Source: CALAZP01 sp041164265 (lineage in GTDB: Bacteria > Bacteroidota > Bacteroidia > Chitinophagales > Saprospiraceae). From it: 64,000 bases of DNA. The notes beneath the pieces are model-generated. The model saw nothing but the letters and a program-made list of their open reading frames with translations. It did no database searches and had not been told where the DNA came from. The stretch lies in assembly GCA_041164265.1 (NCBI GenBank), contig JBEAPR010000047.1:62001-126000 (forward strand), read 5' to 3'. The position numbers were made by a program, and so were the translations under genes. Numbering within the stretch: position 1 is the stretch's first letter; every line of letters starts with the position of its first letter. Shown here piece after piece: positions 54,655-62,253 of this stretch.

Positions 54655-55395
54655 TTATTGTACCGTCTTTCTCTTTCTCAATTCAAAATTTTGACCCAAG
54701 TATACCTTTCTAACTATTGGGTCTGCAGCAAGCTCTTCTGCATTTCCAGCTTTTAATATATTTCCCTCAAACATCAAATACGCTCTATCTGTAATAGATA
54801 GGGTTTCTTGAACATTATGATCTGTAATCAAAATCCCAATATTCTTCTCCTTTAATTTGGCTACTATTTGTTGAATATCCTCAACAGCAATTGGGTCAAT
54901 CCCAGCAAATGGTTCATCTAAAAGAATAAAAGACGGATTTGTTGCGAGAGCGCGAGCAATTTCCGTTCTCCTTCTTTCCCCTCCTGAAAGGGTATCCCCT
55001 CTGCTTTTCCTAACTTTTTCCAATCCAAATTCCTCTATTAATATTTCTAACTTTTCAGCTTGTTCCTTTTTAGATATTGCTATCATCTCCAATACCGCTT
55101 TAATGTTATCTTCCACAGAAAGCTTTCTAAATACTGAAGGTTCTTGAGGCAAATATCCAATCCCCTTTCTCGCGCGCTTATACATAGGTAGATCCGTTAT
55201 TCGCTCCTCACCTAGGTAAACTTCTCCTTCATTGGGTTTGATAAAACCAACTACCATGTAAAATGATGTAGTTTTTCCTGCTCCATTTGGGCCCAATAAT
55301 CCAACAATCTCTCCTTTGTTGACCTCTAGGCTTACTCCCTTTACCACTTTTTTTCTGCCATAGAATTTGACCAAATCCCGAGCCAATAACTTCAT
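54655..55395 (-). CDS. lptB: LPS export ABC transporter ATP-binding protein
   Basis: The 246-residue ATPase has Walker A GPNGAGKTTS (about 35-44), signature LSGGERRRTEIARAL, Walker B FILLDEPFAGIDP and the switch His in ILITDHNVQETL. The opening KLLARDLVKFYGRKKVVKGV and the GIGYLPQEPSVFRKL segment are typical of LptB, which powers extraction of lipopolysaccharide from the inner membrane with LptFG. Its ATG overlaps the stop of the outer-membrane barrel gene (TAATG). Confidence 0.95.
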   Translation of the reverse strand: MKLLARDLVKFYGRKKVVKGVSLEVNKGEIVGLLGPNGAGKTTSFYMVVGFIKPNEGEVYLGEERITDLPMYKRARKGIGYLPQEPSVFRKLSVEDNIKAVLEMIAISKKEQAEKLEILIEEFGLEKVRKSRGDTLSGGERRRTEIARALATNPSFILLDEPFAGIDPIAVEDIQQIVAKLKEKNIGILITDHNVQETLSITDRAYLMFEGNILKAGNAEELAADPIVRKVYLGQNFELRKRKTVQ

Positions 55396-56147
55396 TAGTT
55401 TACGTATATGATTTTATGTAAAAAACGAAAGCCCAAGGATAGTTCAATTGTTGTATTAGTAATTTGCCTTTGTGGAATGGTAATAGAACTTGTGGAGCTT
55501 AAAGGATTCGGGTTGCGAACATTTCTAATTTCTGGTTGATTATATTGATAACTGAAATCGGGATTAATCTGGATTTCTAAAAAACCTCCAATTAAATCTG
55601 TAAAATCAAATTGAATACCCCCACCAGCCGTAACTCCATAATTGAATTTATTAACAAACTCATCGAAAGGATAAACAAAAAAATAACTGTTGGTCTCATC
55701 GATTCCTTCCGGTCTTAAATTTGAACTAATGGTATAATCTCCCCTAATACCGAGACTATAGTAAACCTTTGTAGAATTCCTAAAATCATATTTTTGTTTG
55801 CCTCCCAGTACTAAAGAAATATTATTAAACTCGAATGGACTATTTATTCGATCGACTGATTGAAATCCTGTTGGGGTTTGGATGACTTGAGCAAATGTTC
55901 TTATTGAACTACCCTTAATATGGTAACCCGCTTGAGCAAAAACAGAAAATTTATCTTGATCTGAATGACTTTCAATAAAACCAGCAATATGATACCTAAA
56001 CAAAGGTTCTCTTTGAAAATTATTATCCCATTTTTGAGTTCCTGCGGTCATCCCCCCTTTAATACCAAAAGCATAGCTTTGAGCAAAAGCCTGTTTTCCT
56101 ATCCAAAATGTAGTAATGGATATTAACAGGAATATATTAATTTTCAT
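55395..56147 (-). CDS. Outer-membrane beta-barrel protein (PorT-like)
   Basis: From ATG 56147 the product has 250 residues, with a signal peptide (ending QAFAQ near 23) and alternating strands ending in an aromatic-rich terminal segment (TTIELSLGFRFLHKIIYVN). YAFGIKGGMTAGTQKW and SLGIRGDYTISS are typical of the outer_membrane_beta-brl_2/PorT-like group. An upstream in-frame start at 56204 lies inside the glucosaminidase gene and adds a polar stretch, so I reject it. It overlaps that gene by 11 bp. The role is unknown. Confidence 0.8.
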   Translation of the reverse strand: MKINIFLLISITTFWIGKQAFAQSYAFGIKGGMTAGTQKWDNNFQREPLFRYHIAGFIESHSDQDKFSVFAQAGYHIKGSSIRTFAQVIQTPTGFQSVDRINSPFEFNNISLVLGGKQKYDFRNSTKVYYSLGIRGDYTISSNLRPEGIDETNSYFFVYPFDEFVNKFNYGVTAGGGIQFDFTDLIGGFLEIQINPDFSYQYNQPEIRNVRNPNPLSSTSSITIPQRQITNTTIELSLGFRFLHKIIYVN

Positions 56148-57246
56148 CAAATGTATTTTTGCGATTCTTATTGACGTTTCCTTGAATAGCTTCTGGAAAA
56201 GCATATTGGGGTTGGGTTTCCATTTTTATAAATTCTGACTCGTTTTGGGTTTTATTCTTGGTGGGCTTCAATTGGTTGGGGTCCACTTTATAGCCCGATT
56301 GCGTATAAGCCGGTCTCTCTTTAACTTTCCAACCTCGCAGTTTAATTCGAACTCCATTTACAGGCTCCATACCTACTTCCAATAAATTTCTATCGTACAA
56401 TTTTTTAAGACTCACTCCATACTCTTGACTTATCTGAAACATGGTCTGATGATTAGTTACCGTATGGAAAGTTTTTTTACCCCGATAATGTCCTCTTTTA
56501 GGTTGCAAATAAATCATGACATCGGATCCCAAAACCTGATCCTTAAAAGTAATATGTTCATTATAGGCAACAATTTTTCTAGCTGGGATATTTACTCGTT
56601 TGGATAAATCCCTTACCGTTTCAGCATCTTTCGAAAAGGTATACTGAACTTCATTATTTAATAGTATAGTCCAATTAGCTTTTTCTTTGAAAGAAACCCA
56701 ATCCTCCCAAAGTGGTTGATCAAATTCGTACAACTTATAAGCTTCTATAAGGTGAATTAAACTATTCGCATAGGTAGGGCTTGTTGCATATCCCGACGAT
56801 TTTAATCCTTTTGCCCACTTTTTATAATCAGTGGCATTCAATGAAAATAAATGACCATACCTATATTCCTTTTTGGGATCTAATAAAAAATCCGAATGTG
56901 CTCTATAGCTGTCTTCGGCATTAGAATATACCCTAAAACAAGATGGGATAAGACGCCCCCTTTTGTCCTTATCATCATCTTTTCGATATATTGTTTTCCC
57001 TTTCCAATCTTTTCCACATTTAATACCAAAGTGATTATTGCCCTTAATTGCCAATTCACTTTTTCCCCAATTGCTCTCGAGAATTCCTTGTGCCAATTTG
57101 ATACTAGCTGGGATTCCCGTTCGCTCCATTTCTTCTATAGCCAAACTTTTATGCCGGTCAATATAATCCAATCGCTCTGCATTCTGCATAAAGCCTTTCT
57201 GACATGCAAATAATAGAATAGCGCCTAATACAATTTTTTTCATCAA
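56137..57246 (-). CDS. Glucosaminidase domain protein with LysM modules
   Basis: The 369-residue secreted protein has a signal peptide (about 1-20), a GH73-like glucosaminidase domain (about 30-165; GIPASIKLAQGILESNWGKS, NNHFGIKCGKDWKG, KWAKGLKSSGYATSPTYANS) and two C-terminal LysM-like modules (about 195-240 and 255-305; FHTVTNHQTMFQISQEYGVS). It should bind and hydrolyse peptidoglycan. It is the long paralogue of the protein at 3843-4418. It heads the minus-strand run through the barrel, lptB and possibly the Bat genes. Confidence 0.9.
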   Translation of the reverse strand: MMKKIVLGAILLFACQKGFMQNAERLDYIDRHKSLAIEEMERTGIPASIKLAQGILESNWGKSELAIKGNNHFGIKCGKDWKGKTIYRKDDDKDKRGRLIPSCFRVYSNAEDSYRAHSDFLLDPKKEYRYGHLFSLNATDYKKWAKGLKSSGYATSPTYANSLIHLIEAYKLYEFDQPLWEDWVSFKEKANWTILLNNEVQYTFSKDAETVRDLSKRVNIPARKIVAYNEHITFKDQVLGSDVMIYLQPKRGHYRGKKTFHTVTNHQTMFQISQEYGVSLKKLYDRNLLEVGMEPVNGVRIKLRGWKVKERPAYTQSGYKVDPNQLKPTKNKTQNESEFIKMETQPQYAFPEAIQGNVNKNRKNTFDEN

Positions 57247-57393
57247 GTTATGTTAGTAATATGCCATAACATAAAACGCTAATATACAACTATCTATTTT
57301 TTCAAATTATGAATTTAATTAATATAGGGAAGTGGGGAAAAGGCGCTTCCTTTTTTTTCTTTAAAATACTTATATGATTTTATTTCAAAAACT

Positions 57394-57401
57394 TATCTTT
57401 G
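57394..57401 (+). promoter_or_regulatory. Promoter -7 element of the tRNA gene
   Basis: TATCTTTG matches TAnnTTTG and lies 13 bp before the first tRNA base, so transcription would start a few bases upstream of the mature 5' end. The -33 element is not clear. Confidence 0.55.
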
Positions 57402-57414
57402 CCAACGCAAAAAT

Positions 57415-57491
57415 GGCGTGGTAGCTCAGCTGGTTAGAGCGCGTGATTCATAATCACGAGGTCGGCGGTTCAAGCCCGCCTCACGCTACCA
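57415..57491 (+). tRNA. tRNA with CAU anticodon, probably elongator tRNA-Met
   Basis: The 77-nt cloverleaf has an encoded CCA. The acceptor stem GGCGTGG/TCACGCT has G-U pairs at both ends. The D arm is GCTC/GAGC, the anticodon stem CGTGA/TCACG with loop TTCATAA, and the T arm GGCGG-TTCAAGC-CCGCC. Absence of three G-C pairs in the anticodon stem and a C11-G24 pair argue against the initiator. An Ile-CAU tRNA needing lysidine cannot be excluded without isotype scoring. Confidence 0.93.
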
Positions 57492-57539
57492 AAGACGCAT
57501 CGAATTTCAAATGATGCGCAAAATGAATTTAGGTTGACT

Positions 57540-57571
57540 AAGGGGTGTCTGTAACTGCTGCACCCCTTTTT
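57540..57571 (+). terminator. Intrinsic terminator after the tRNA
   Basis: AAGGGGTG at 57540-57547 pairs with CACCCCTT at 57561-57568 across a 13-nt loop and runs into a T tract, 48 bp past the tRNA 3' end. It isolates the tRNA from the PHP gene. Confidence 0.82.
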
Positions 57572-57630
57572 CTTTTTTCCCTTTTTAAAATTTATTAGTT
57601 TTAGGAAAATACTACCTCAAAACTAAAATA

Positions 57631-58743
57631 ATGAGAACAACTATTTTCTTTCTTTTTTTAACTTCTTTTTTGATGGGTCAAACAACTCATCAGCATTCAA
57701 GAACTATTACATTTCCAGATATTCCAGGACATTTTACTTTGGTAAGCGACTTACATCAACACACTGTATTTTCTGATGGAAACGTTTGGCCTACTATTCG
57801 AATAGAAGAAGCCATTCGAGATGGGGTAGATTTGATTTCACTTACTGAACATCTTGAATATCAACCCCACCTTCAAGATATACCTCATCCAGACAGAAAC
57901 CGATCTTATCAACTTGCTCTGGCGGAAGCCAAATCCAAAAACGTAGTTGTAATTGCAGGTAGTGAGATTACTAGAAATCTTCCACCAGGCCATAATAATG
58001 CCATATTTATTGAAGATGCCAATCAACTTTTGGTGGAAGATTCGATTGAAGTTTTTAGAGCAGCTCAAGCACAAGGTGCATTTGTGTTTTGGAATCATCC
58101 TAATTGGATTGCGCAAGAAAAAAATGGAATCGCTAAAATTACACCTACTCAACAATACCTTATTGATAATGGACTTCTTCATGGAATAGAAGTTGTCAAC
58201 GAACACACTTTTTCTGAAGAAGCGCTTCAACTTGCCCTAGACCATAATTTAACCATCATGGCAACTTCAGATATCCATGGTTTGATTGACTGGCAATTTG
58301 AAGTCAACGACGGTGGTCATCGACCAGTTACCTTAATTTTTACTCCAACCAAAGACCTAGAAGCAATAAAAAAAGCCTTGTTTGATCGTCAAACAGTTGC
58401 CTACTTCAATAATTATTTGATAGGGAGAGCGGAATTCCTAGAGCCCTTGGTAAAGTCTTGCCTTATAATCAAAGAAGCTTCTTTTATCGGAAACAGTACA
58501 GTAGCTAAAATAACTATTGAAAATAAAAGTAACGCTCCATTCATATTACTAAACAAATCTTCCTATACTTTTCACGAACATGCTGATCTGATTGAAATTC
58601 CAGCATCTGGGACCATAGACCTCTCAGTCAAAACATTAGGAAATAACAAAAATATTATCTTACCATTCGAGGTAATGAATGGGATAATAGCTCCTAAAAA
58701 ATACGCCAATATTATTCTTGAAGTTGACATCAATTCATTTTAA
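57631..58743 (+). CDS. PHP-domain phosphoesterase (Sb-PDE-like), secreted
   Basis: The 370-residue protein has a signal peptide (to about GQ at 16) and a PHP metal-binding domain: DLHQHTVFSDG and LISLTEHLEY near the N-terminus, VVIAGSEITRNLPPGHNNAI, FWNHPNWI, and MATSDIHGL supply the usual His/Asp/Glu ligands for a tri-metal site. It resembles Sb-PDE phosphodiesterases, which cleave organophosphate di-esters. The last 110 residues form an uncharacterised beta domain. Location is probably periplasmic. It precedes the MscS gene by 28 bp. Confidence 0.85.
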   Translation: MRTTIFFLFLTSFLMGQTTHQHSRTITFPDIPGHFTLVSDLHQHTVFSDGNVWPTIRIEEAIRDGVDLISLTEHLEYQPHLQDIPHPDRNRSYQLALAEAKSKNVVVIAGSEITRNLPPGHNNAIFIEDANQLLVEDSIEVFRAAQAQGAFVFWNHPNWIAQEKNGIAKITPTQQYLIDNGLLHGIEVVNEHTFSEEALQLALDHNLTIMATSDIHGLIDWQFEVNDGGHRPVTLIFTPTKDLEAIKKALFDRQTVAYFNNYLIGRAEFLEPLVKSCLIIKEASFIGNSTVAKITIENKSNAPFILLNKSSYTFHEHADLIEIPASGTIDLSVKTLGNNKNIILPFEVMNGIIAPKKYANIILEVDINSF

Positions 58744-58771
58744 TTATCTCAAATAAAAAATAGCTGGTTCA

Positions 58772-60412
58772 ATGCTTCATAAATTTCTATGTTTTCTCTT
58801 GCCTTTTTTTAGTTTGATAGGTTCAGCCCAAAATACGGGAACAGCTTCCCAAAAGGTAGACCTAACTTCACCCTATGGAACTATATATACCCATTTGTAT
58901 TTTCTCCAAAATGACAGTTATCAACCTGAACTTGCTGCTCAAGTTTTTCGCCACCAAAATATAGACAGCTTAGAAACTATTAAAGTGGCCAAAAGGCTCA
59001 AGCAAATCTATGACGCACAAGGTCTTTATATAGATATAGATCAACTTCCAAAAGATAATAACTATATAGATTCTATCTCAGGCCAAGCCATTTTTGTTGT
59101 GTTTCCAAAAGAGCTTCCAAATATAACTGTTGAAAAAATTGGAAATAGCTGGTATTACAGCTCCTCCTCCATTTCGGTCATAGATCAGGTATACAAAGAA
59201 ATGTATCCACTTGGATCTGAGGTTTTTGCAGAAATATTGCCATCCGAAATAGGCACTAAAAAAATTGCTGGACTATTTCTTTGGCAACTACTAGGAATAG
59301 GTATTGTTCTTTTAGTTACTTGGTTATTTCATCTCCTTTTAAGTAGAATTTTAAGGCCCATAATCACTAGGATAAGTCGATTGGAAGCCAAAACTAATCT
59401 AGACAACCAGGTTTTTATTTGGAAAATAGCGCGACTATTAAGCATTTGGTTAATCATCAAATTGGATAAAGTACTCTTGCCTATGTTGTTGCTCCCAGTA
59501 GGTATTTCATCTATTGTGGTCATCAGCCTTAAGATAATCGGAATACTACTTCTGATGTTTGTATTCCTAAATATCCTCCAAATATTTGTCGCTTACGGGA
59601 TTCTAATAACAGAAAGAACCGACAGTAAATTAGATGACCAATTGGTACCCATAGCAGAGAAAGTCCTTAAAGGCCTCATTATCATTGCCGCTTTCATAAG
59701 TATATTACAAGTTTTAGATGTCAATATCACAGCTTTAATTGCTGGTCTTTCAATAGGAGGCTTGGCAGTGGCTTTAGCAGCTCAAGATACTATTAAGAAT
59801 CTATTTGGCTCCTTGACTATTTTTTTGGATCGCCCGTTTCAAATTGGAGATTGGATTAGATTTTCCGGAGTCGATGGATCTGTGGAACAGGTGGGGTTGA
59901 GAAGTGCCCGCATTCGTACTTTCGATAACTCCTTAGTTTATATACCTAATGGCAAACTGGCTGATATGGTAATTGATAATTTTGGGTTAAGGAATTACAG
60001 AAGATTTAAAACCAATATTTCTTTAACTTATGATACGCCTCCTACGCTCATACAGAAATTCGTGGAAGGTCTTAGGGTTATTGTAGAAAACCATCCAGCA
60101 ACCAGAAAGGATTATATTGAAATTCACCTCAATGAAATGTCCGCTTATTCTTTAGATATCCTATTCTATATCTATTTTGATGTCCCCACTTACTCTAAAG
60201 AATTAGAATCGAGACACCAGATCATTATGGCCATATTGGAACTTGGTCAATTGTTAGGTATAAGGTTTGCTTTCCCATCTTCCACTATGTATATAGAAGA
60301 TTTCCCCGAGAAGAAAACCAAAATCCCTGACTATCTCAATGAGTTGAAAACGGCTGAGGATAAGTTGAACAAATGGATTACTCAATACAAAAGCAAGATT
60401 AAAGAATCTTAA
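58772..60412 (+). CDS. Mechanosensitive ion channel (MscS family), extended
   Basis: The 546-residue protein has a signal peptide (to about SAQ at 20), a roughly 130-residue periplasmic domain, about five membrane helices and the MscS core: pore helix ITALIAGLSIGGLAVALAAQ, beta domain LFGSLTIFLDRPFQIGDWIR and SVEQVGLRSARIRTFDNSLV, and a C-terminal alpha/beta region. It opens on membrane tension to release solutes. It is longer than E. coli MscS (286 residues) because of the periplasmic domain. Its stop codon overlaps the rho stop by 4 bp in convergent orientation. Confidence 0.93.
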   Translation: MLHKFLCFLLPFFSLIGSAQNTGTASQKVDLTSPYGTIYTHLYFLQNDSYQPELAAQVFRHQNIDSLETIKVAKRLKQIYDAQGLYIDIDQLPKDNNYIDSISGQAIFVVFPKELPNITVEKIGNSWYYSSSSISVIDQVYKEMYPLGSEVFAEILPSEIGTKKIAGLFLWQLLGIGIVLLVTWLFHLLLSRILRPIITRISRLEAKTNLDNQVFIWKIARLLSIWLIIKLDKVLLPMLLLPVGISSIVVISLKIIGILLLMFVFLNILQIFVAYGILITERTDSKLDDQLVPIAEKVLKGLIIIAAFISILQVLDVNITALIAGLSIGGLAVALAAQDTIKNLFGSLTIFLDRPFQIGDWIRFSGVDGSVEQVGLRSARIRTFDNSLVYIPNGKLADMVIDNFGLRNYRRFKTNISLTYDTPPTLIQKFVEGLRVIVENHPATRKDYIEIHLNEMSAYSLDILFYIYFDVPTYSKELESRHQIIMAILELGQLLGIRFAFPSSTMYIEDFPEKKTKIPDYLNELKTAEDKLNKWITQYKSKIKES

Positions 60413-61998
60413 CCATTCATAGAGTTCAAAAATTCTTCATTACTTGAAGTACTCACCAGGTGTTTCCTTATAAATTCCATAGCTTCATCTGGCTTCATAT
60501 CTGCCAAATGATTTCTAAGGATAAACATTCGTTGGAGGGTATCCTTATCCAGTAACAAATCATCTCTTCTTGTACTTGATTTAGTGAGATCAACCGCTGG
60601 GTACAAACGCTTATTGGACAATGTTCTATCCAATTGCAATTCCATATTTCCTGTACCCTTAAATTCTTCAAATATTACCCCATCCATCTTAGAACCTGTG
60701 TCGATCAAGGCTGTCGCCAAAATTGTTAAAGAACCACCATTCTCAATATTTCTGGCAGCTCCAAAGAATTTCTTGGGTTTGTGAAGTGCATTGGCTTCCA
60801 CACCCCCTGATAATACTTTACCAGAAGCGGGCGCCACAGTATTATATGCCCTAGCTAATCTTGTAATGGAGTCCAATAAAATCACTACATCGTGACCACT
60901 CTCTACCAATCGCTTGGCTTTTTCTAAAACTATTCCTGCAACCCTAACATGGTTGTCAGCTGGTTCATCAAAAGTGGATGCCACTACTTCAGCATTAACA
61001 CTTCGCCTCATATCTGTTACTTCTTCAGGACGCTCATCCACCAAGAGGACAATCAGGTATACTTCGGGATGGTTTTTAGAAATGGCGTTAGCAACATCTT
61101 TTAACAACCAAGTTTTACCCGTTTTCGGTTGGGCCACAATCAACCCTCTTTGACCCTTTCCGATAGGAGTAAACAAATCAATTACCCTATTACCAAAATC
61201 TCTACCTGTAGCTGAAGTAATCAAATTGAATTTCTCATTGGGAAATAATGGTGTTAGATAATCAAAGGGGACCCTTTCCCTAATATCTTGAGGATCAACT
61301 CCGTTTATCTTTGACACTTTGAGTAAGGCAAAGTATTTTTCTCCTTCTTTGGGAGGTCTGATAGCTCCTTTGACTGTATCTCCAGTTCTTAAACCAAATA
61401 ATTTGATTTGAGAAGGGGAAACGTATACATCATCTGGAGAGGTTAAATAATTGTAATCTGACGACCTCAAAAAACCATATCCGTCCGGCATCATCTCTAA
61501 AATACCCTCCCCCTCAATAGCTCCATCTAATTCCACGTCAAATTTAGGTTTAGGTTTTTCAACTGGCTTTGGAGCCTCGGCTATAGGTGCTGGCCTTTCG
61601 GACTTTTCAGGAACTTGATGGCTTTTATTTTCTTGCCTCGGTTCTTGTTCCACATTTTTGGTTTTCTTGGGAAAATTCCTTTGAGGTTTATTTGAAATTG
61701 ATCTTTCAGATGACTCATGATCTCTATTTTTCATATCTGAAGTAGCTGGCTCTTTATCCAACTTTTTCACTTCTCCTGTAATTCGATCAGGTTGTCTTTC
61801 AGATGGCTCTTTTACCCTTTTTTCAGGACGATGATTAGGCTTTTGCTCCGAAGCATTGCCCTTGACCGCTTGTTGATCTAAAATCTGATAAATTAAATCC
61901 TGCTTATTTAGTCTCTTGTATCCACTTATACCTAAAGACTCCGCTAGTTCCCTAAGTTCTGGAACCAACATATCATTCAACTGAAGAATATCCAACAT
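60409..61998 (-). CDS. rho: Transcription termination factor Rho with N-terminal charged insert
   Basis: From ATG 61998 (MLDILQLNDMLVPELRELAE) the protein has 529 residues, about 110 longer than E. coli Rho. The Rho_N helical domain (1-45) is followed by a disordered insert (about 46-155) rich in Lys, Arg, Glu, Pro and Gln, then the RNA-binding cold-shock fold (GILEMMPDGYGFLRSSDYNY) and the ATPase with Walker A QPKTGKT and the Q-loop region. It ends transcription as an RNA-tracking hexamer. Inserts of this kind drive condensate formation in Bacteroides Rho. An in-frame TTG at 62022 is a less likely start. Confidence 0.96.
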   Translation of the reverse strand: MLDILQLNDMLVPELRELAESLGISGYKRLNKQDLIYQILDQQAVKGNASEQKPNHRPEKRVKEPSERQPDRITGEVKKLDKEPATSDMKNRDHESSERSISNKPQRNFPKKTKNVEQEPRQENKSHQVPEKSERPAPIAEAPKPVEKPKPKFDVELDGAIEGEGILEMMPDGYGFLRSSDYNYLTSPDDVYVSPSQIKLFGLRTGDTVKGAIRPPKEGEKYFALLKVSKINGVDPQDIRERVPFDYLTPLFPNEKFNLITSATGRDFGNRVIDLFTPIGKGQRGLIVAQPKTGKTWLLKDVANAISKNHPEVYLIVLLVDERPEEVTDMRRSVNAEVVASTFDEPADNHVRVAGIVLEKAKRLVESGHDVVILLDSITRLARAYNTVAPASGKVLSGGVEANALHKPKKFFGAARNIENGGSLTILATALIDTGSKMDGVIFEEFKGTGNMELQLDRTLSNKRLYPAVDLTKSSTRRDDLLLDKDTLQRMFILRNHLADMKPDEAMEFIRKHLVSTSSNEEFLNSMNG

Positions 61999-62110
61999 TT
62001 TGGTTTGGTTGTTTTGTCGCAATCAAAAATTAATATTACTCCTAAATTTAAGAGTGTTATCACTAATCGCTCGATTTATTAAAAATGGAAGACGATAATG
62101 CGATGGGTAG

Positions 62111-62136
62111 AAAAAAAAACACCAATTAACTCGGTG
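62111..62136 (-). terminator. Terminator-like hairpin in the rho leader
   Basis: On the minus strand, CACCGA (62136-62131) pairs with TTGGTG (62125-62120) around loop GTTAA and is followed by nine Ts (62119-62111). No gene lies upstream on that strand within the gap, so the hairpin sits in the rho 5' leader, about 110 bp before the ATG. It may act as an attenuator. Confidence 0.55.
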
Positions 62137-62159
62137 GTAGATTCACATTAATATCGATG

Positions 62160-62188
62160 CAAAAGTAAGTTTTAATTTTGACATCAAA
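62160..62188 (-). promoter_or_regulatory. Candidate rho promoter
   Basis: On the minus strand, TTTG (62188-62185) and TACTTTTG (62167-62160) fit -33 TTTG and -7 TAnnTTTG with 17 bp between. Transcription would start near 62153, just upstream of the leader hairpin. Confidence 0.45.
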
Positions 62189-62191
62189 TAG

Positions 62192-62199
62192 TATATTTG
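62192..62199 (+). promoter_or_regulatory. Candidate -7 element of the serS promoter
   Basis: TATATTTG followed by C matches TAnnTTTG exactly, 54 bp before the serS ATG. It is back to back with the rho promoter; the 255-bp divergent gap shows no gene. Confidence 0.45.
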
Positions 62200-62253
62200 C
62201 AAAAATTTAATTTTTTTGAGTTTTTATCCCCAAGAATTATAAAATAGTAAAAA

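Noticed and set aside
57415..57491. tRNA as initiator tRNA-fMet
   Set aside because: The anticodon stem lacks three consecutive G-C pairs and the D stem has C11-G24; the weak G1-U72 pair alone is not enough.
57838..58230. 130-codon minus-strand open frame inside the PHP gene
   Set aside because: The plus-strand frame has a clear PHP domain and signal peptide; the opposite frame reads as basic, hydrophobic sequence typical of an antisense shadow.
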